A stretch of DNA of 64,000 bases, from assembly GCF_052103615.1 (NCBI RefSeq), contig NZ_JBQEKA010000001.1, positions 62,001 through 126,000 of the forward strand, read 5' to 3'. Under the pieces are notes generated by a model. It saw only the letters and a program-made list of their open reading frames with translations, ran no database searches and had not been told where the DNA came from. The DNA is from Kerstersia sp052103615. Its GTDB lineage: Bacteria > Pseudomonadota > Gammaproteobacteria > Burkholderiales > Burkholderiaceae_B. The translations under genes were made by a program, and so were the position numbers. The number at the start of each line of letters is the position of its first letter. Within the stretch, counting starts at the first letter, position 1. Below are positions 26,221 to 34,821 of this stretch, piece by piece.

Positions 26221-26655
26221 TCAGAACGAGGAGCGCACGCCCAGGTCGCGCAAACGGCGGGCCGCACTGGCTTGGGCTGCCAGCATGGCCAGCTCAGCCT
26301 CGACCACAGCAATTTCTTCCTTGCCCTTGGCGTTGCGCAGGGACTCTTCCGCCTTCTTGCGGGCGGCGAGCGCCTTGGCTTCGTCCAGCTCGGAACCGCG
26401 GATTGCGGTATCCGACAGCACGGTGACCGCGCCCGGCTGCACTTCAAGAATGCCGCCGGCGACGAAGATGTAGTCCTCGCCCTTGCCGTCAACATGTACG
26501 ATTTTCACCGTACCGGGACGGATGCGCGAGATCAGCGGCGTGTGACCAGGCAGAATGCCCAGCTCGCCCGCTTCTCCAGGCACAGCCACGAATGAAGCTT
26601 CGCCGGAAAAAATGGACGCTTCCGCGCTGACGACATCGACACGAATGGTAGCCAT
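26221..26655 (-). CDS. atpC: ATP synthase F1 epsilon subunit
   Basis: 144 residues, usual length. The N-terminal beta-sandwich has FVAVPGEAGELGILPGHTPLIS, the family signature, and the C-terminal helical hairpin is Ala/Glu/Lys-rich (DEAKALAARKKAEESLRNAK). It links gamma to the c-ring and restrains ATP hydrolysis. Last gene of the atpIBEFHAGDC operon, 82 bases after atpD. Confidence 0.95.
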   Translation of the reverse strand: MATIRVDVVSAEASIFSGEASFVAVPGEAGELGILPGHTPLISRIRPGTVKIVHVDGKGEDYIFVAGGILEVQPGAVTVLSDTAIRGSELDEAKALAARKKAEESLRNAKGKEEIAVVEAELAMLAAQASAARRLRDLGVRSSF

Positions 26656-26737
26656 GAATAGCCTCCGGTATTACCCCCGGCGCGCCGCGCCGGAGAATGA
26701 AGATTTGCCGCCTGAGGGCGGCAAATCCGTTCCAGCC

Positions 26738-28138
26738 TTACTTCAGCTTCTTGGCCTTTTCGAAGGCCTCGTCGATAGAACCGACCATGTAGAAGGCCTG
26801 CTCCGGCAGCGCATCGCACTCGCCTTCGACGATCATCTTGAAGCCACGGATGGTTTCCGACAGCGGCACGTATTTGCCAGGCGAGCCCGTGAACACTTCT
26901 GCCACGTGGAACGGCTGCGACAGGAAACGTTCGATCTTGCGCGCGCGGGCCACGGCCTGCTTGTCTTCCGGCGACAATTCGTCCATACCCAGAATTGCGA
27001 TGATGTCACGCAGTTCCTTGTAGCGTTGCAGCGTTTGCTGCACGCCACGCGCCACCTTGTAGTGCTCTTCACCCACGACTTGCGGGTCAAGCTGGCGGCT
27101 GGTCGAATCCAGCGGATCCACAGCGGGGTAGATACCCAGCGAAGCGATATCACGCGACAGCACGACGGTGGAGTCCAAGTGCTGGAAGGTCGTGGCAGGC
27201 GACGGGTCGGTCAAGTCATCGGCAGGCACATAAACGGCCTGGATGGACGTGATGGAGCCAGTCTTGGTGGAGGTGATGCGCTCTTGCAGCACGCCCATTT
27301 CTTCTGCCAGCGTCGGCTGGTAGCCCACGGCGGAAGGCATACGGCCCAGCAGTGCGGACACTTCGGTACCGGCCAGGGTGTAGCGGTAGATGTTGTCCAC
27401 GAAAAACAGAATGTCACGGCCTTCGTCACGGAACTTCTCGGCCATCGTCAGGCCGGTCAGCGCCACGCGCAGACGGTTGCCGGGAGGCTCGTTCATCTGG
27501 CCAAACACCATGGCGACCTTGTCCAGCACGTTCGACTCTTCCATTTCATGGTAGAAGTCGTTGCCTTCACGGGTACGCTCACCCACGCCGGCAAACACGG
27601 ACAGACCGCTGTGCTGCTTGGCGATGTTGTTGATGAGTTCCATCATGTTGACGGTCTTGCCGACACCGGCGCCGCCGAACAGACCGACCTTACCGCCCTT
27701 GGCGAACGGGCAAACCAGGTCAATCACCTTGATGCCGGTTTCCAGCAGTTCCACCGACGGCGACAGTTCGTCGAAACGGGGAGCCTTCTGGTGAATGGCG
27801 CGCTTTTCTTCGCAAGCGATGGGGCCGGCTTCGTCGATCGGGCGACCCAGCACGTCCATGATGCGGCCCAGCGTGCCGTTACCCACGGGCACCGAGATCG
27901 GCGCGCCGGTGTTCACCACGGACATGCCACGGCGCAGGCCGTCGCTGGAGCCCAGGGCGATGGTGCGGACAACGCCGTCACCCAGCTGTTGTTGAACTTC
28001 GAACGTCAGCCCTTTTTCGGCAAACGAATCACTTTCGTCGGCCAGTGTCAGGGCGTCATAGACCTTGGGCATATGATCGCGGGGGAACTGAATATCCACC
28101 ACGGCGCCGATGCACTGAACGATGGTACCGTTGTTCAT
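26738..28138 (-). CDS. atpD: ATP synthase F1 beta subunit
   Basis: 466 residues, with the catalytic P-loop GGAGVGKT at 155-162, the GERTREGNDFYHEM segment with catalytic Glu, and the ALLGRMPSAVGYQPTLA stretch. Start ATG 28138 has AAGGAA. It holds the three catalytic nucleotide sites of F1. Confidence 0.97.
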   Translation of the reverse strand: MNNGTIVQCIGAVVDIQFPRDHMPKVYDALTLADESDSFAEKGLTFEVQQQLGDGVVRTIALGSSDGLRRGMSVVNTGAPISVPVGNGTLGRIMDVLGRPIDEAGPIACEEKRAIHQKAPRFDELSPSVELLETGIKVIDLVCPFAKGGKVGLFGGAGVGKTVNMMELINNIAKQHSGLSVFAGVGERTREGNDFYHEMEESNVLDKVAMVFGQMNEPPGNRLRVALTGLTMAEKFRDEGRDILFFVDNIYRYTLAGTEVSALLGRMPSAVGYQPTLAEEMGVLQERITSTKTGSITSIQAVYVPADDLTDPSPATTFQHLDSTVVLSRDIASLGIYPAVDPLDSTSRQLDPQVVGEEHYKVARGVQQTLQRYKELRDIIAILGMDELSPEDKQAVARARKIERFLSQPFHVAEVFTGSPGKYVPLSETIRGFKMIVEGECDALPEQAFYMVGSIDEAFEKAKKLK

Positions 28139-28184
28139 GTCGATTCCTTGATAATAACTTTCTTGACGGGATACCGCGCCATCA

Positions 28185-29096
28185 TCAGACGGCGGCGGCG
28201 CCCCCCACGATTTCCGAAATTTCCTTGGTGATCGCGGCCTGACGGGTCTTGTTATAGACCAGCTGCAGATCACCGATAACCTTTTTGGCGTTGTCCGACG
28301 CAGCCTTCATGGCCACCATACGGGCTGACTGCTCAGACGCCATGTTTTCGGCAACCGCTTGATACACCAAACCTTCGACGTAGCGGTGCAGCAAATCGTC
28401 GATCACGCTCTTGGCATCGGGCTCGTAAATGTAATCCCAGCCGTATTCGCCCTTGGTCGCAGCCGCAGACTCACCCGCTGCGTCACCTTTCACCTGGTAC
28501 GGATCCACCAACTGGCCGGGCAAGGGCAGCAGGCGTTCGAACACAGGCTCCTGACGCATCGTGTTAACGAAGCGGTTGGTCGCGACATAGACGGCGTCGA
28601 TACGTCCAGCGATGAAATCGTCGAACTGAACCTTCAGCGCGCCCACAAGACGCTCCAGGTTAGGCGCATCGCCCAGCTGGACTTCCTGCGACACCAGATT
28701 GACACCGAGACGCGTCAGCAGGCTCAGGCCCTTGTTGCCAAATGCCGTGAACTGCGTCTTCACGTTTGCCGCCTCGAGCTCGCGCAAGCGGTTCAACACC
28801 AGGCGCATGACGTTCGTGTTCAGACCGCCACACAGACCTTTGTCGGTGGTGATCACAACGACGCCTACCGCCTTCACGCTTTCGCGCTCTTGCAGATACG
28901 GGTGGCTATATTCAGGGTTGGCCTGCATCAGGTGCGAGGCGATTTCCCTTACCTTGTCGGCATAAGGACGGCCGGCGCGCATCCGCTCCTGCGCCTTGCG
29001 CATCTTGGACGCGGCGACCATTTCCATGGCCTTGGTGATCTTGCGCGTGTTCTGCACGCTCTTGATCTTGGTTCGGATTTCCTTGATTCCGGGCAT
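28185..29096 (-). CDS. atpG: ATP synthase F1 gamma subunit
   Basis: 303 residues starting at ATG 29096 (MPGIKEIRTKIKSVQNTRKI, the conserved N-terminal helix). The conserved ITTDKGLCGGLN and C-terminal ARMVAMKAASDNA segments are present. It is the rotating shaft of F1. Compared with E. coli (287 residues) there is a small insertion around the KGDAAGESAAATKGEYGW stretch. Confidence 0.95.
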   Translation of the reverse strand: MPGIKEIRTKIKSVQNTRKITKAMEMVAASKMRKAQERMRAGRPYADKVREIASHLMQANPEYSHPYLQERESVKAVGVVVITTDKGLCGGLNTNVMRLVLNRLRELEAANVKTQFTAFGNKGLSLLTRLGVNLVSQEVQLGDAPNLERLVGALKVQFDDFIAGRIDAVYVATNRFVNTMRQEPVFERLLPLPGQLVDPYQVKGDAAGESAAATKGEYGWDYIYEPDAKSVIDDLLHRYVEGLVYQAVAENMASEQSARMVAMKAASDNAKKVIGDLQLVYNKTRQAAITKEISEIVGGAAAV

Positions 29097-29199
29097 TGCG
29101 CTTTCCTGTTGAGACAACCGCCGGCCTCAAACGGCCGGCTGGCTCGGGGCGGGCACCTGGCAGCTGCGCTGCCTGACACCCGCCTCTTGTCAAGATTCC

Positions 29200-30741
29200 T
29201 TAAAAAGCACCGTGCTTCTTGAAATCCTGGATCGCAGCAGCCAATTCGGCCTCGCCTTCCTTGGACAGTTCCTTGGTGTTTTCGATGGCTTCGATCAGGC
29301 TGGCGTTCTTGCTCTTCAGGGTATCCTTCAAGCCCTTTTCGAACGACAGAACTTTCTCGACGGCCACGTCATCCAGGTAACCATTGTTGGCGGTAAACAG
29401 CGTCACGGCCAGTTCCCAAACCTGCAGAGGCTGGTACTGAGGCTGCTTGAGCAGTTCCACCACGCGCTTGCCGCGCTCCAGCTGGCGACGGGTTGCGTCG
29501 TCGAGGTCGGAGGCGAACTGGGCGAAGGCGGCCAATTCACGATACTGGGCCAAGTCGGTACGGATACCGCCGGACAGCTTCTTGATGACCTTGGTCTGAG
29601 CAGCACCACCCACGCGCGACACCGAGATACCGGCGTTGATGGCGGGACGGATACCAGCGTTGAACAAGTCGGTTTCCAGGAAGATCTGGCCGTCAGTAAT
29701 CGAGATCACGTTGGTCGGCACGAAGGCGGACACGTCACCGGCCTGCGTTTCGATGATGGGCAGTGCGGTCAGCGAACCGGTCTTGCCCTTCACGGCGCCA
29801 TTGGTGAACTTCTCGACGTACTCTTCGCTGACGCGAGCAGCACGCTCCAGCAGACGGGAGTGCAGGTAGAACACGTCACCGGGGTAAGCTTCACGGCCGG
29901 GCGGACGGCGCAGCAGCAGCGAGACTTGGCGATAGGCCCAGGCTTGCTTGGTCAGGTCATCATAAATGATGAGCGCGTCTTCGCCGCGATCGCGGAAGTA
30001 TTCGCCCATGGTGCAGCCCGAGTAGGCAGCCAGGTATTGCATGGCGGCGGAATCGGAAGCGGCGGCAGCCACGATGATGGTGTATTCCAGCGCGCCGTGC
30101 TCTTCGAGCTTGCGCACCACGTTGTTGATCGTCGAAGCCTTTTGGCCAATGGCGACGTAAACGCAGGTGACGCCCTTGCCCTTCTGGTTGATGATGGCAT
30201 CAACGGCAACAGCGGTCTTACCGGTCTGACGGTCACCAATGATCAGCTCGCGCTGGCCACGGCCGACCGGCACCATGGAGTCAATGGCCTTGATACCGGT
30301 TTGCAGCGGCTGCGACACCGACTTGCGCCAGATCACGCCGGGCGCGACCTTTTCGATAACGTCGGTCAGCTTGGCGTCGATCGGGCCCTTGCCGTCGATA
30401 GGCACACCCAGCGCGTTGACCACACGGCCACGCAGCTCGGGGCCGACGGGGACTTCGAGGATGCGGCCGGTCGCCTTGACCGGGTCACCTTCGGAAATAC
30501 CGAGATAGTCGCCCAACACCACGGCGCCGACGGAGTCGCGCTCGAGGTTCAGTGCCAGACCAAAGATGTTGTTGGGAAATTCGAGCATTTCGCCCTGCAT
30601 CACGCCGGACAGGCCATGAATACGGGTGATGCCGTCGGTCACGGACACAACCGTGCCCTGCGTACGGATATCAGTCGAAACGCCCAGGCCTTCGATACGG
30701 CTCTTGAGCAGTTCGCTGATCTCGGACGGATTGAGTTGCAT
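29200..30741 (-). CDS. atpA: ATP synthase F1 alpha subunit
   Basis: 513 residues, same as E. coli. Non-catalytic nucleotide P-loop GDRQTGKT at 169-176; the arginine-finger region is AINAGISVSRVGGAAQ. It alternates with beta in the F1 hexamer. It is followed by atpG after about 100 bases. Confidence 0.97.
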   Translation of the reverse strand: MQLNPSEISELLKSRIEGLGVSTDIRTQGTVVSVTDGITRIHGLSGVMQGEMLEFPNNIFGLALNLERDSVGAVVLGDYLGISEGDPVKATGRILEVPVGPELRGRVVNALGVPIDGKGPIDAKLTDVIEKVAPGVIWRKSVSQPLQTGIKAIDSMVPVGRGQRELIIGDRQTGKTAVAVDAIINQKGKGVTCVYVAIGQKASTINNVVRKLEEHGALEYTIIVAAAASDSAAMQYLAAYSGCTMGEYFRDRGEDALIIYDDLTKQAWAYRQVSLLLRRPPGREAYPGDVFYLHSRLLERAARVSEEYVEKFTNGAVKGKTGSLTALPIIETQAGDVSAFVPTNVISITDGQIFLETDLFNAGIRPAINAGISVSRVGGAAQTKVIKKLSGGIRTDLAQYRELAAFAQFASDLDDATRRQLERGKRVVELLKQPQYQPLQVWELAVTLFTANNGYLDDVAVEKVLSFEKGLKDTLKSKNASLIEAIENTKELSKEGEAELAAAIQDFKKHGAF

Positions 30742-30773
30742 GTTCAGACTCCTGGAATCCAGTGTGCCGGCGA

Positions 30774-31319
30774 TCAGGCCGCCAGCGTATTGCGCATTTG
30801 GGCCAGACGTGCCAAGACGGAATCGTCCAGCACCTGATCGCCTACTGCGACGCGCACTCCGCCGATCAGCGAGGCATCGACGGTGACATTGGGTTTAAGC
30901 TTCAGGCCGAAGCGTTTCTCGAGCGCGGCCACCAGACCTGCCAGTTCCTCGCCTTCGAGCGGGAACGCGCTGGTGATATCGGCAACGGCAGCGCCTTCGC
31001 TACGGTTCTTCAGTTCAATGAACTGCCGTGCGACCTCGGGCAACAGCAGCAAGCGGCCGTTTTCCACGAGCAAGGTAATGAAATTGCGGGCGCTGGGCGA
31101 CAGTTCGGCCTGCGTCAACTGGATAAACAGCTCAATGCTCTGTTCGTCGCTCAGACGCGGATCGGAGAAGGCTTCGCGGACATCGGGCAAGGCCACGACC
31201 TGCGCCCACTGGGACAGCAGTTCGGACCAGCTTTCAGAACCCGCCGATTCCTTGTCCTTGCTCGCAGCTTCGTACAAAGCCTCTGCATACGGGCGGGCTA
31301 CAGTCGAAATTTCAGCCAT
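30774..31319 (-). CDS. atpH: ATP synthase F1 delta subunit
   Basis: 181 residues, with the delta/OSCP N-terminal pattern VARPYAEALYEAA and a C-terminal PNVTVDASLIGGVRVAVGD. It ties the peripheral stalk to F1. It starts at ATG 31319, 12 bases after the atpF stop. Confidence 0.95.
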   Translation of the reverse strand: MAEISTVARPYAEALYEAASKDKESAGSESWSELLSQWAQVVALPDVREAFSDPRLSDEQSIELFIQLTQAELSPSARNFITLLVENGRLLLLPEVARQFIELKNRSEGAAVADITSAFPLEGEELAGLVAALEKRFGLKLKPNVTVDASLIGGVRVAVGDQVLDDSVLARLAQMRNTLAA

Positions 31320-31331
31320 GGCAGTCCCGGA

Positions 31332-31802
31332 TTAAAGCTGAGCTTTGAGTTGGTTCAGCAGATCGGCATGCGCCTTGGCATCGACCTCGCGCTTCAGGAT
31401 CTGCTCGGCGCCCTTGACAGCCAAAGCCGCCACATCATTGCGCAGTGCTTCACGCACACGCTGGGCTTCCTGCAATGCTTCCTGACGAGCCTGCTCAACA
31501 ATGCGAGCGCGCTCGGATTCAGCTTCCTTGCGGGCTTGTTCCAGCAGGACCGTGCCTTGCTTTTCCACTTCGGCCAGACGCGTCTGGACTTCCGTCTTGG
31601 CATTGGCCTCGATCAGACCGATACGGGCCTGTGCTTGAGCCAGGTCAGCCTTGCCTTTATCAGCAGCAGCCAGACCATCTGCGATTTTCTGACGGCGTTC
31701 CTCGATCGCCTTCGTGAGGGGAGGCCAGATGAATTTCATCGAGACCCAGCCCAAAACGAAGAACACGAGCATCTGGAAGAAGATTGTCGCGTTCAGATTC
31801 AC
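31332..31802 (-). CDS. atpF: ATP synthase F0 subunit b
   Basis: 156 residues: one N-terminal membrane helix (TIFFQMLVFFVLGWVSMKFI) and then a long charged coiled coil. This is the usual single b form that homodimerises as the peripheral stalk. The 160 bases between it and atpE contain small GC-rich dyads (for example CCGCCG/CGGCGG near 31932-31950) and no gene. Confidence 0.95.
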   Translation of the reverse strand: MNLNATIFFQMLVFFVLGWVSMKFIWPPLTKAIEERRQKIADGLAAADKGKADLAQAQARIGLIEANAKTEVQTRLAEVEKQGTVLLEQARKEAESERARIVEQARQEALQEAQRVREALRNDVAALAVKGAEQILKREVDAKAHADLLNQLKAQL

Positions 31803-31962
31803 GTTCGTGTTCCTTTTACACCTTGTGCGACTCTGCTATCCGCCTGAACGCAGGAACAGAGCCAGGAATTCCTGCCGACAGGGCATACGGTCGTGTGACA
31901 ACCGCATGCCCGGCGCCGGCATCATGAACCGCCGACCAAGCCGGCGGAAACAACGGTGCTTC

Positions 31963-32202
31963 TTAGACGAAAGGATTCGCGAAAGCGAACAGCATGGCAA
32001 TACCCACGCCAATCAGGAAGGCGGCGTCGATCAGACCAGCCAGCAGGAACATCTTGGTTTGCAGGGCGTTCATCAGCTCAGGCTGACGGGCCGAGGCTTC
32101 AAGATACTTGCCGCCCATGATACCGATACCGATGCAGGCGCCGATGGCCCCCAAACCGATGATGAACGCGCAAGCGAGGGCAACGAAAGCAACGTTGGTC
32201 AT
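31963..32202 (-). CDS. atpE: ATP synthase F0 subunit c
   Basis: 79 residues forming a two-helix hairpin: Gly-rich helix one (IIGLGAIGACIGIGIMGGKY), polar loop ARQPEL, then helix two with the ion-binding Asp59 (LLAGLIDAAFLIG). The residues around Asp do not match the Na+ consensus, so proton coupling is expected. Start ATG 32202 follows AAGGAG. Confidence 0.96.
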   Translation of the reverse strand: MTNVAFVALACAFIIGLGAIGACIGIGIMGGKYLEASARQPELMNALQTKMFLLAGLIDAAFLIGVGIAMLFAFANPFV

Positions 32203-32315
32203 GACACACAACTCCTTGGTTAAAAATCTGAAATCGAAAAAAGGAAAATAAAAACCGTGTACTACCAATACATCCGACTCTGGCGCACCCGGCATGGCCG
32301 GGTGGCCCTAACCGA

Positions 32316-33197
32316 TCAGTGGCCTTCGTGGGCCTGACCGATGTAAACCAGCGTCAGCATCATGAAGATGAAGGCCTGCAGCAGCACGATCAGGATGTGG
32401 AAGATCGCCCAGATCGAACCCGCCAGCACATGGCCAATACCCAGGCCAATACTGGTGGCATTCAATCCAGTCCAGGCACCGCCCAGCAGGGCGATCAACA
32501 TGAAGACGAGTTCACCGGCGAACATATTGCCGAACAACCGCATCCCCAGGGACACCGACTTCGCGGCGTACTCGACCAGGTTCAACAGGAAGTTGGCAGG
32601 CGCCAGCAGCACAGCACCGATACCATGGGCATGGAAAGGCGCGCTGAACAATTCTTTGACGAAGCCGCCGGGGTGCTTGATCTTGATGCCGTAGTAGAGC
32701 ATCAGCAGCAGCACGCCCATGGACATGCCCATCGGGATGTTCAAGTCAGCCGTCGGCAGAATGCGGTGGTAATACAGGGGATCGCCGTGTTCAGCGCCCA
32801 GACCGGTCCAGCGCAGAATGGCAGGAATCAGATCCACAGGGATCAGGTCCAACACGTTCATGAACACAATCCAGAGGAAGACCGTCAGCGCCAGCGGCAC
32901 CACGAACAGGCGGGATTTGACGTTCGGCACAATGCTGCGGGCCTGTTCGTCCACCATATCCACCAGCATTTCGACAAATGCCTGGAAACGGCCTGGCACG
33001 CCCGATGTCGCGCGGCGCGCGGCGCGCCACAGGAAGAACACAGCCAACAGGCCCATCAACGTAGACCAGAAGATCGAGTCATAGTTGATGACATCGAACT
33101 GGGCGATCAGCGACTGTTTTTCGCCGATATTGTTGTTGTGCACCAGGTGGTGCTGGATGTAATAGGACTGAGGCGACACATCGCTGGCAGCAGCCAT
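32316..33197 (-). CDS. atpB: ATP synthase F0 subunit a
   Basis: 293 residues with about five membrane helices. The essential Arg is in SVSLGMRLFGNMFAGE. The start is at ATG 33197 (MAAASDVSPQSYYIQHHL), with AGGGAA upstream. It forms the proton half-channels beside the c-ring. Confidence 0.95.
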   Translation of the reverse strand: MAAASDVSPQSYYIQHHLVHNNNIGEKQSLIAQFDVINYDSIFWSTLMGLLAVFFLWRAARRATSGVPGRFQAFVEMLVDMVDEQARSIVPNVKSRLFVVPLALTVFLWIVFMNVLDLIPVDLIPAILRWTGLGAEHGDPLYYHRILPTADLNIPMGMSMGVLLLMLYYGIKIKHPGGFVKELFSAPFHAHGIGAVLLAPANFLLNLVEYAAKSVSLGMRLFGNMFAGELVFMLIALLGGAWTGLNATSIGLGIGHVLAGSIWAIFHILIVLLQAFIFMMLTLVYIGQAHEGH

Positions 33198-33280
33198 TTG
33201 ATTCCCTACCCTGTTCTTTTGAGCCACCGGCACGAAGCCGACACACATTCATTCTTGCGGGGACGCATTATCGCGAACGA

Positions 33281-33733
33281 CTATGACAGCTTGCGCCGTC
33301 CCCACCGCGTACTGCGAAAGAGCATCCATAGCAATGGACCCTTGAGCGCGCAGATCAACCCTGCCAGCAAAGCCGGCCAGACCAACCTATCGCCACCCTC
33401 GGATGCCGCCCACCACAGCAAAGCAATGGCAACCAGCAATTTGAACGCTTGCCCAAGGATGAACACCACCGGACTGGACTGGCCAGACACGGAAATGGTC
33501 ATCATGAGACGCAGAATGAAAATCGCACTTGGCAGCAAATAGGCGCCCGCCCCTATCAAGGCAGACACACCGGCACCTGCCCCGGCGATTAACCAGGACA
33601 AGACAACAGCCAGACTTCCCATCAGAATCTGTGCAACCAAAGCTCCGGCCAGTTCCTTCCTGGCGCGAAGCGCTACTTCCGTTCGCTCGGTGGCTGTCAG
33701 CATCAGACGCGGTTCTGTTCCCTGCCCCTGCAT
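33281..33733 (-). CDS. atpI: ATP synthase assembly-linked protein AtpI
   Basis: 150 residues with four hydrophobic segments. The stretches VSALIGAGAYLLPSAIF and ALLAGLICALKGPLLWML fit the AtpI family, which has a weak role in c-ring assembly or stability. It is the first gene of the atp operon, about 85 bases upstream of atpB. Confidence 0.85.
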   Translation of the reverse strand: MQGQGTEPRLMLTATERTEVALRARKELAGALVAQILMGSLAVVLSWLIAGAGAGVSALIGAGAYLLPSAIFILRLMMTISVSGQSSPVVFILGQAFKLLVAIALLWWAASEGGDRLVWPALLAGLICALKGPLLWMLFRSTRWGRRKLS

Positions 33734-33783
33734 GCCTTGCCCCCTTGTTTCTGCGAACTACCCCGCAAGCGTCAAACCCGAAA

Positions 33784-33813
33784 ATTATAGCTCGAAAATT
33801 TTTGACAGGGCAA
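33784..33813 (-). promoter_or_regulatory. Promoter of the ATP synthase operon
   Basis: On the minus strand, TTGCCC (33808-33813) and a perfect TATAAT (33784-33789) are 18 bases apart, about 50 bases before atpI. The -35 match is moderate. Confidence 0.65.
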
Positions 33814-33819
33814 TCCTAA

Positions 33820-33835
33820 ATTGCGGCGCCGCAAT
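33820..33835. repeat. 16-base perfect palindrome upstream of the atp promoter
   Basis: ATTGCGGCGCCGCAAT is fully self-complementary and lies just upstream of the -35 element. It could be an operator. The rest up to the gap shows no supported gene. Confidence 0.5.
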
Positions 33836-33923
33836 ATGGGGATGGCGGAAGCCGTTTCAAGATGCCTGGTAACAGTTCGCAATGGGGGTGCTACAGCGCA
33901 TGCAGACGAGGTTTTAGCGCCAG

Positions 33924-34023
33924 NNNNNNNNNNNNNNNNNNNNNNNNNNNNNNNNNNNNNNNNNNNNNNNNNNNNNNNNNNNNNNNNNNNNNNNNNNNNN
34001 NNNNNNNNNNNNNNNNNNNNNNN
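33924..34023. other. Assembly gap (100 N)
   Basis: One hundred undetermined bases, probably a fixed-size scaffold gap, so the regions on either side may not be truly adjacent. From 34024 to 34180 I see only the ribosome site of the next gene. Confidence 0.95.
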
Positions 34024-34180
34024 GCGGGGCTGAACGGCATGCGGAACTCCCAGACATGGCTCGCCCGCCGTCATCCTCCCGCAGGAATCCCCTACTACCC
34101 TGTCACAGGGGCCCGGCGCACAATGGTTCCACAACGCTGAGACATGCCCCGTCCATCACGAGACCTCAAGGAGAAGACTC

Positions 34181-34765
34181 ATGACAGGCAAGAAAATCCT
34201 GATGATTTGCGGCGATTACTGCGAAGACTACGAAACCATGGTGCCGTTCCAGACCCTGCTGGCGGTGGGCCATGAGGTGATCGCGGCCTGCCCCGGCAAG
34301 AAGGCAGGCGAACAGATCAAAACGGCGATACACGATTTCGAAGGGGCACAGACCTACAGCGAAAAGCCCGGCCATAATTTCACGCTCAATGGCAGTTTCG
34401 ATAGCCTGAACCCCGCCGATTTCGATGCGCTGGTGATTCCTGGCGGCCGCGGCCCCGAGTATTTGCGCCTGAATGCCAAGGTGATCGCCGCCGTGCGCCA
34501 TTTCTTCGAGGCCGGCAAGCCGGTGGCGGCGGTCTGCCATGGCGCGCAATTGCTGGCTGGCGCAGGCGTGCTGAAAGGGCGTTCATGCTCCGCCTACCCG
34601 GCCTGCCAGCCGGATGTGGAAACAGCCGGCGGCACCTATATGAATATTCCGGTAGATCAGGCGCATACAGACGGCAATCTGGTGACGGCCCCCGCCTGGC
34701 CTGCGCACCCGGCCTGGATGGCGCAATTCCTGAAAGTGCTGGGCACGCGCATCAGCCACGGCTGA
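34181..34765 (+). CDS. DJ-1/PfpI family protein
   Basis: 194 residues, one domain. The nucleophile elbow AAVCHGAQLLAGA has Cys119-His120, and an acidic residue near DYCEDYETMVP supports the cysteine. The loop VIPGGRGPEY is also typical. Start ATG 34181 follows AAGGAG. Members are glyoxalase-III/deglycase-like, chaperone or peptidase-like; the specific activity cannot be read from sequence. It lies just after the scaffold gap, so upstream context is unknown. Confidence 0.85.
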   Translation: MTGKKILMICGDYCEDYETMVPFQTLLAVGHEVIAACPGKKAGEQIKTAIHDFEGAQTYSEKPGHNFTLNGSFDSLNPADFDALVIPGGRGPEYLRLNAKVIAAVRHFFEAGKPVAAVCHGAQLLAGAGVLKGRSCSAYPACQPDVETAGGTYMNIPVDQAHTDGNLVTAPAWPAHPAWMAQFLKVLGTRISHG

Positions 34766-34821
34766 AAGCTCTGCTGACACAAGAGCCGGGCGCATGGCGC
34801 GCCTGGCTCTACAATTGCGCC

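Noticed and set aside
33772..34134. Open frames running through the N block
   Set aside because: They exist only because the undetermined bases contain no stops.
34585..34821. Upstream in-frame extension of the M61 peptidase
   Set aside because: It overlaps the end of the DJ-1 gene in another frame and does not resemble the family N-terminus; ATG 34822 fits better.
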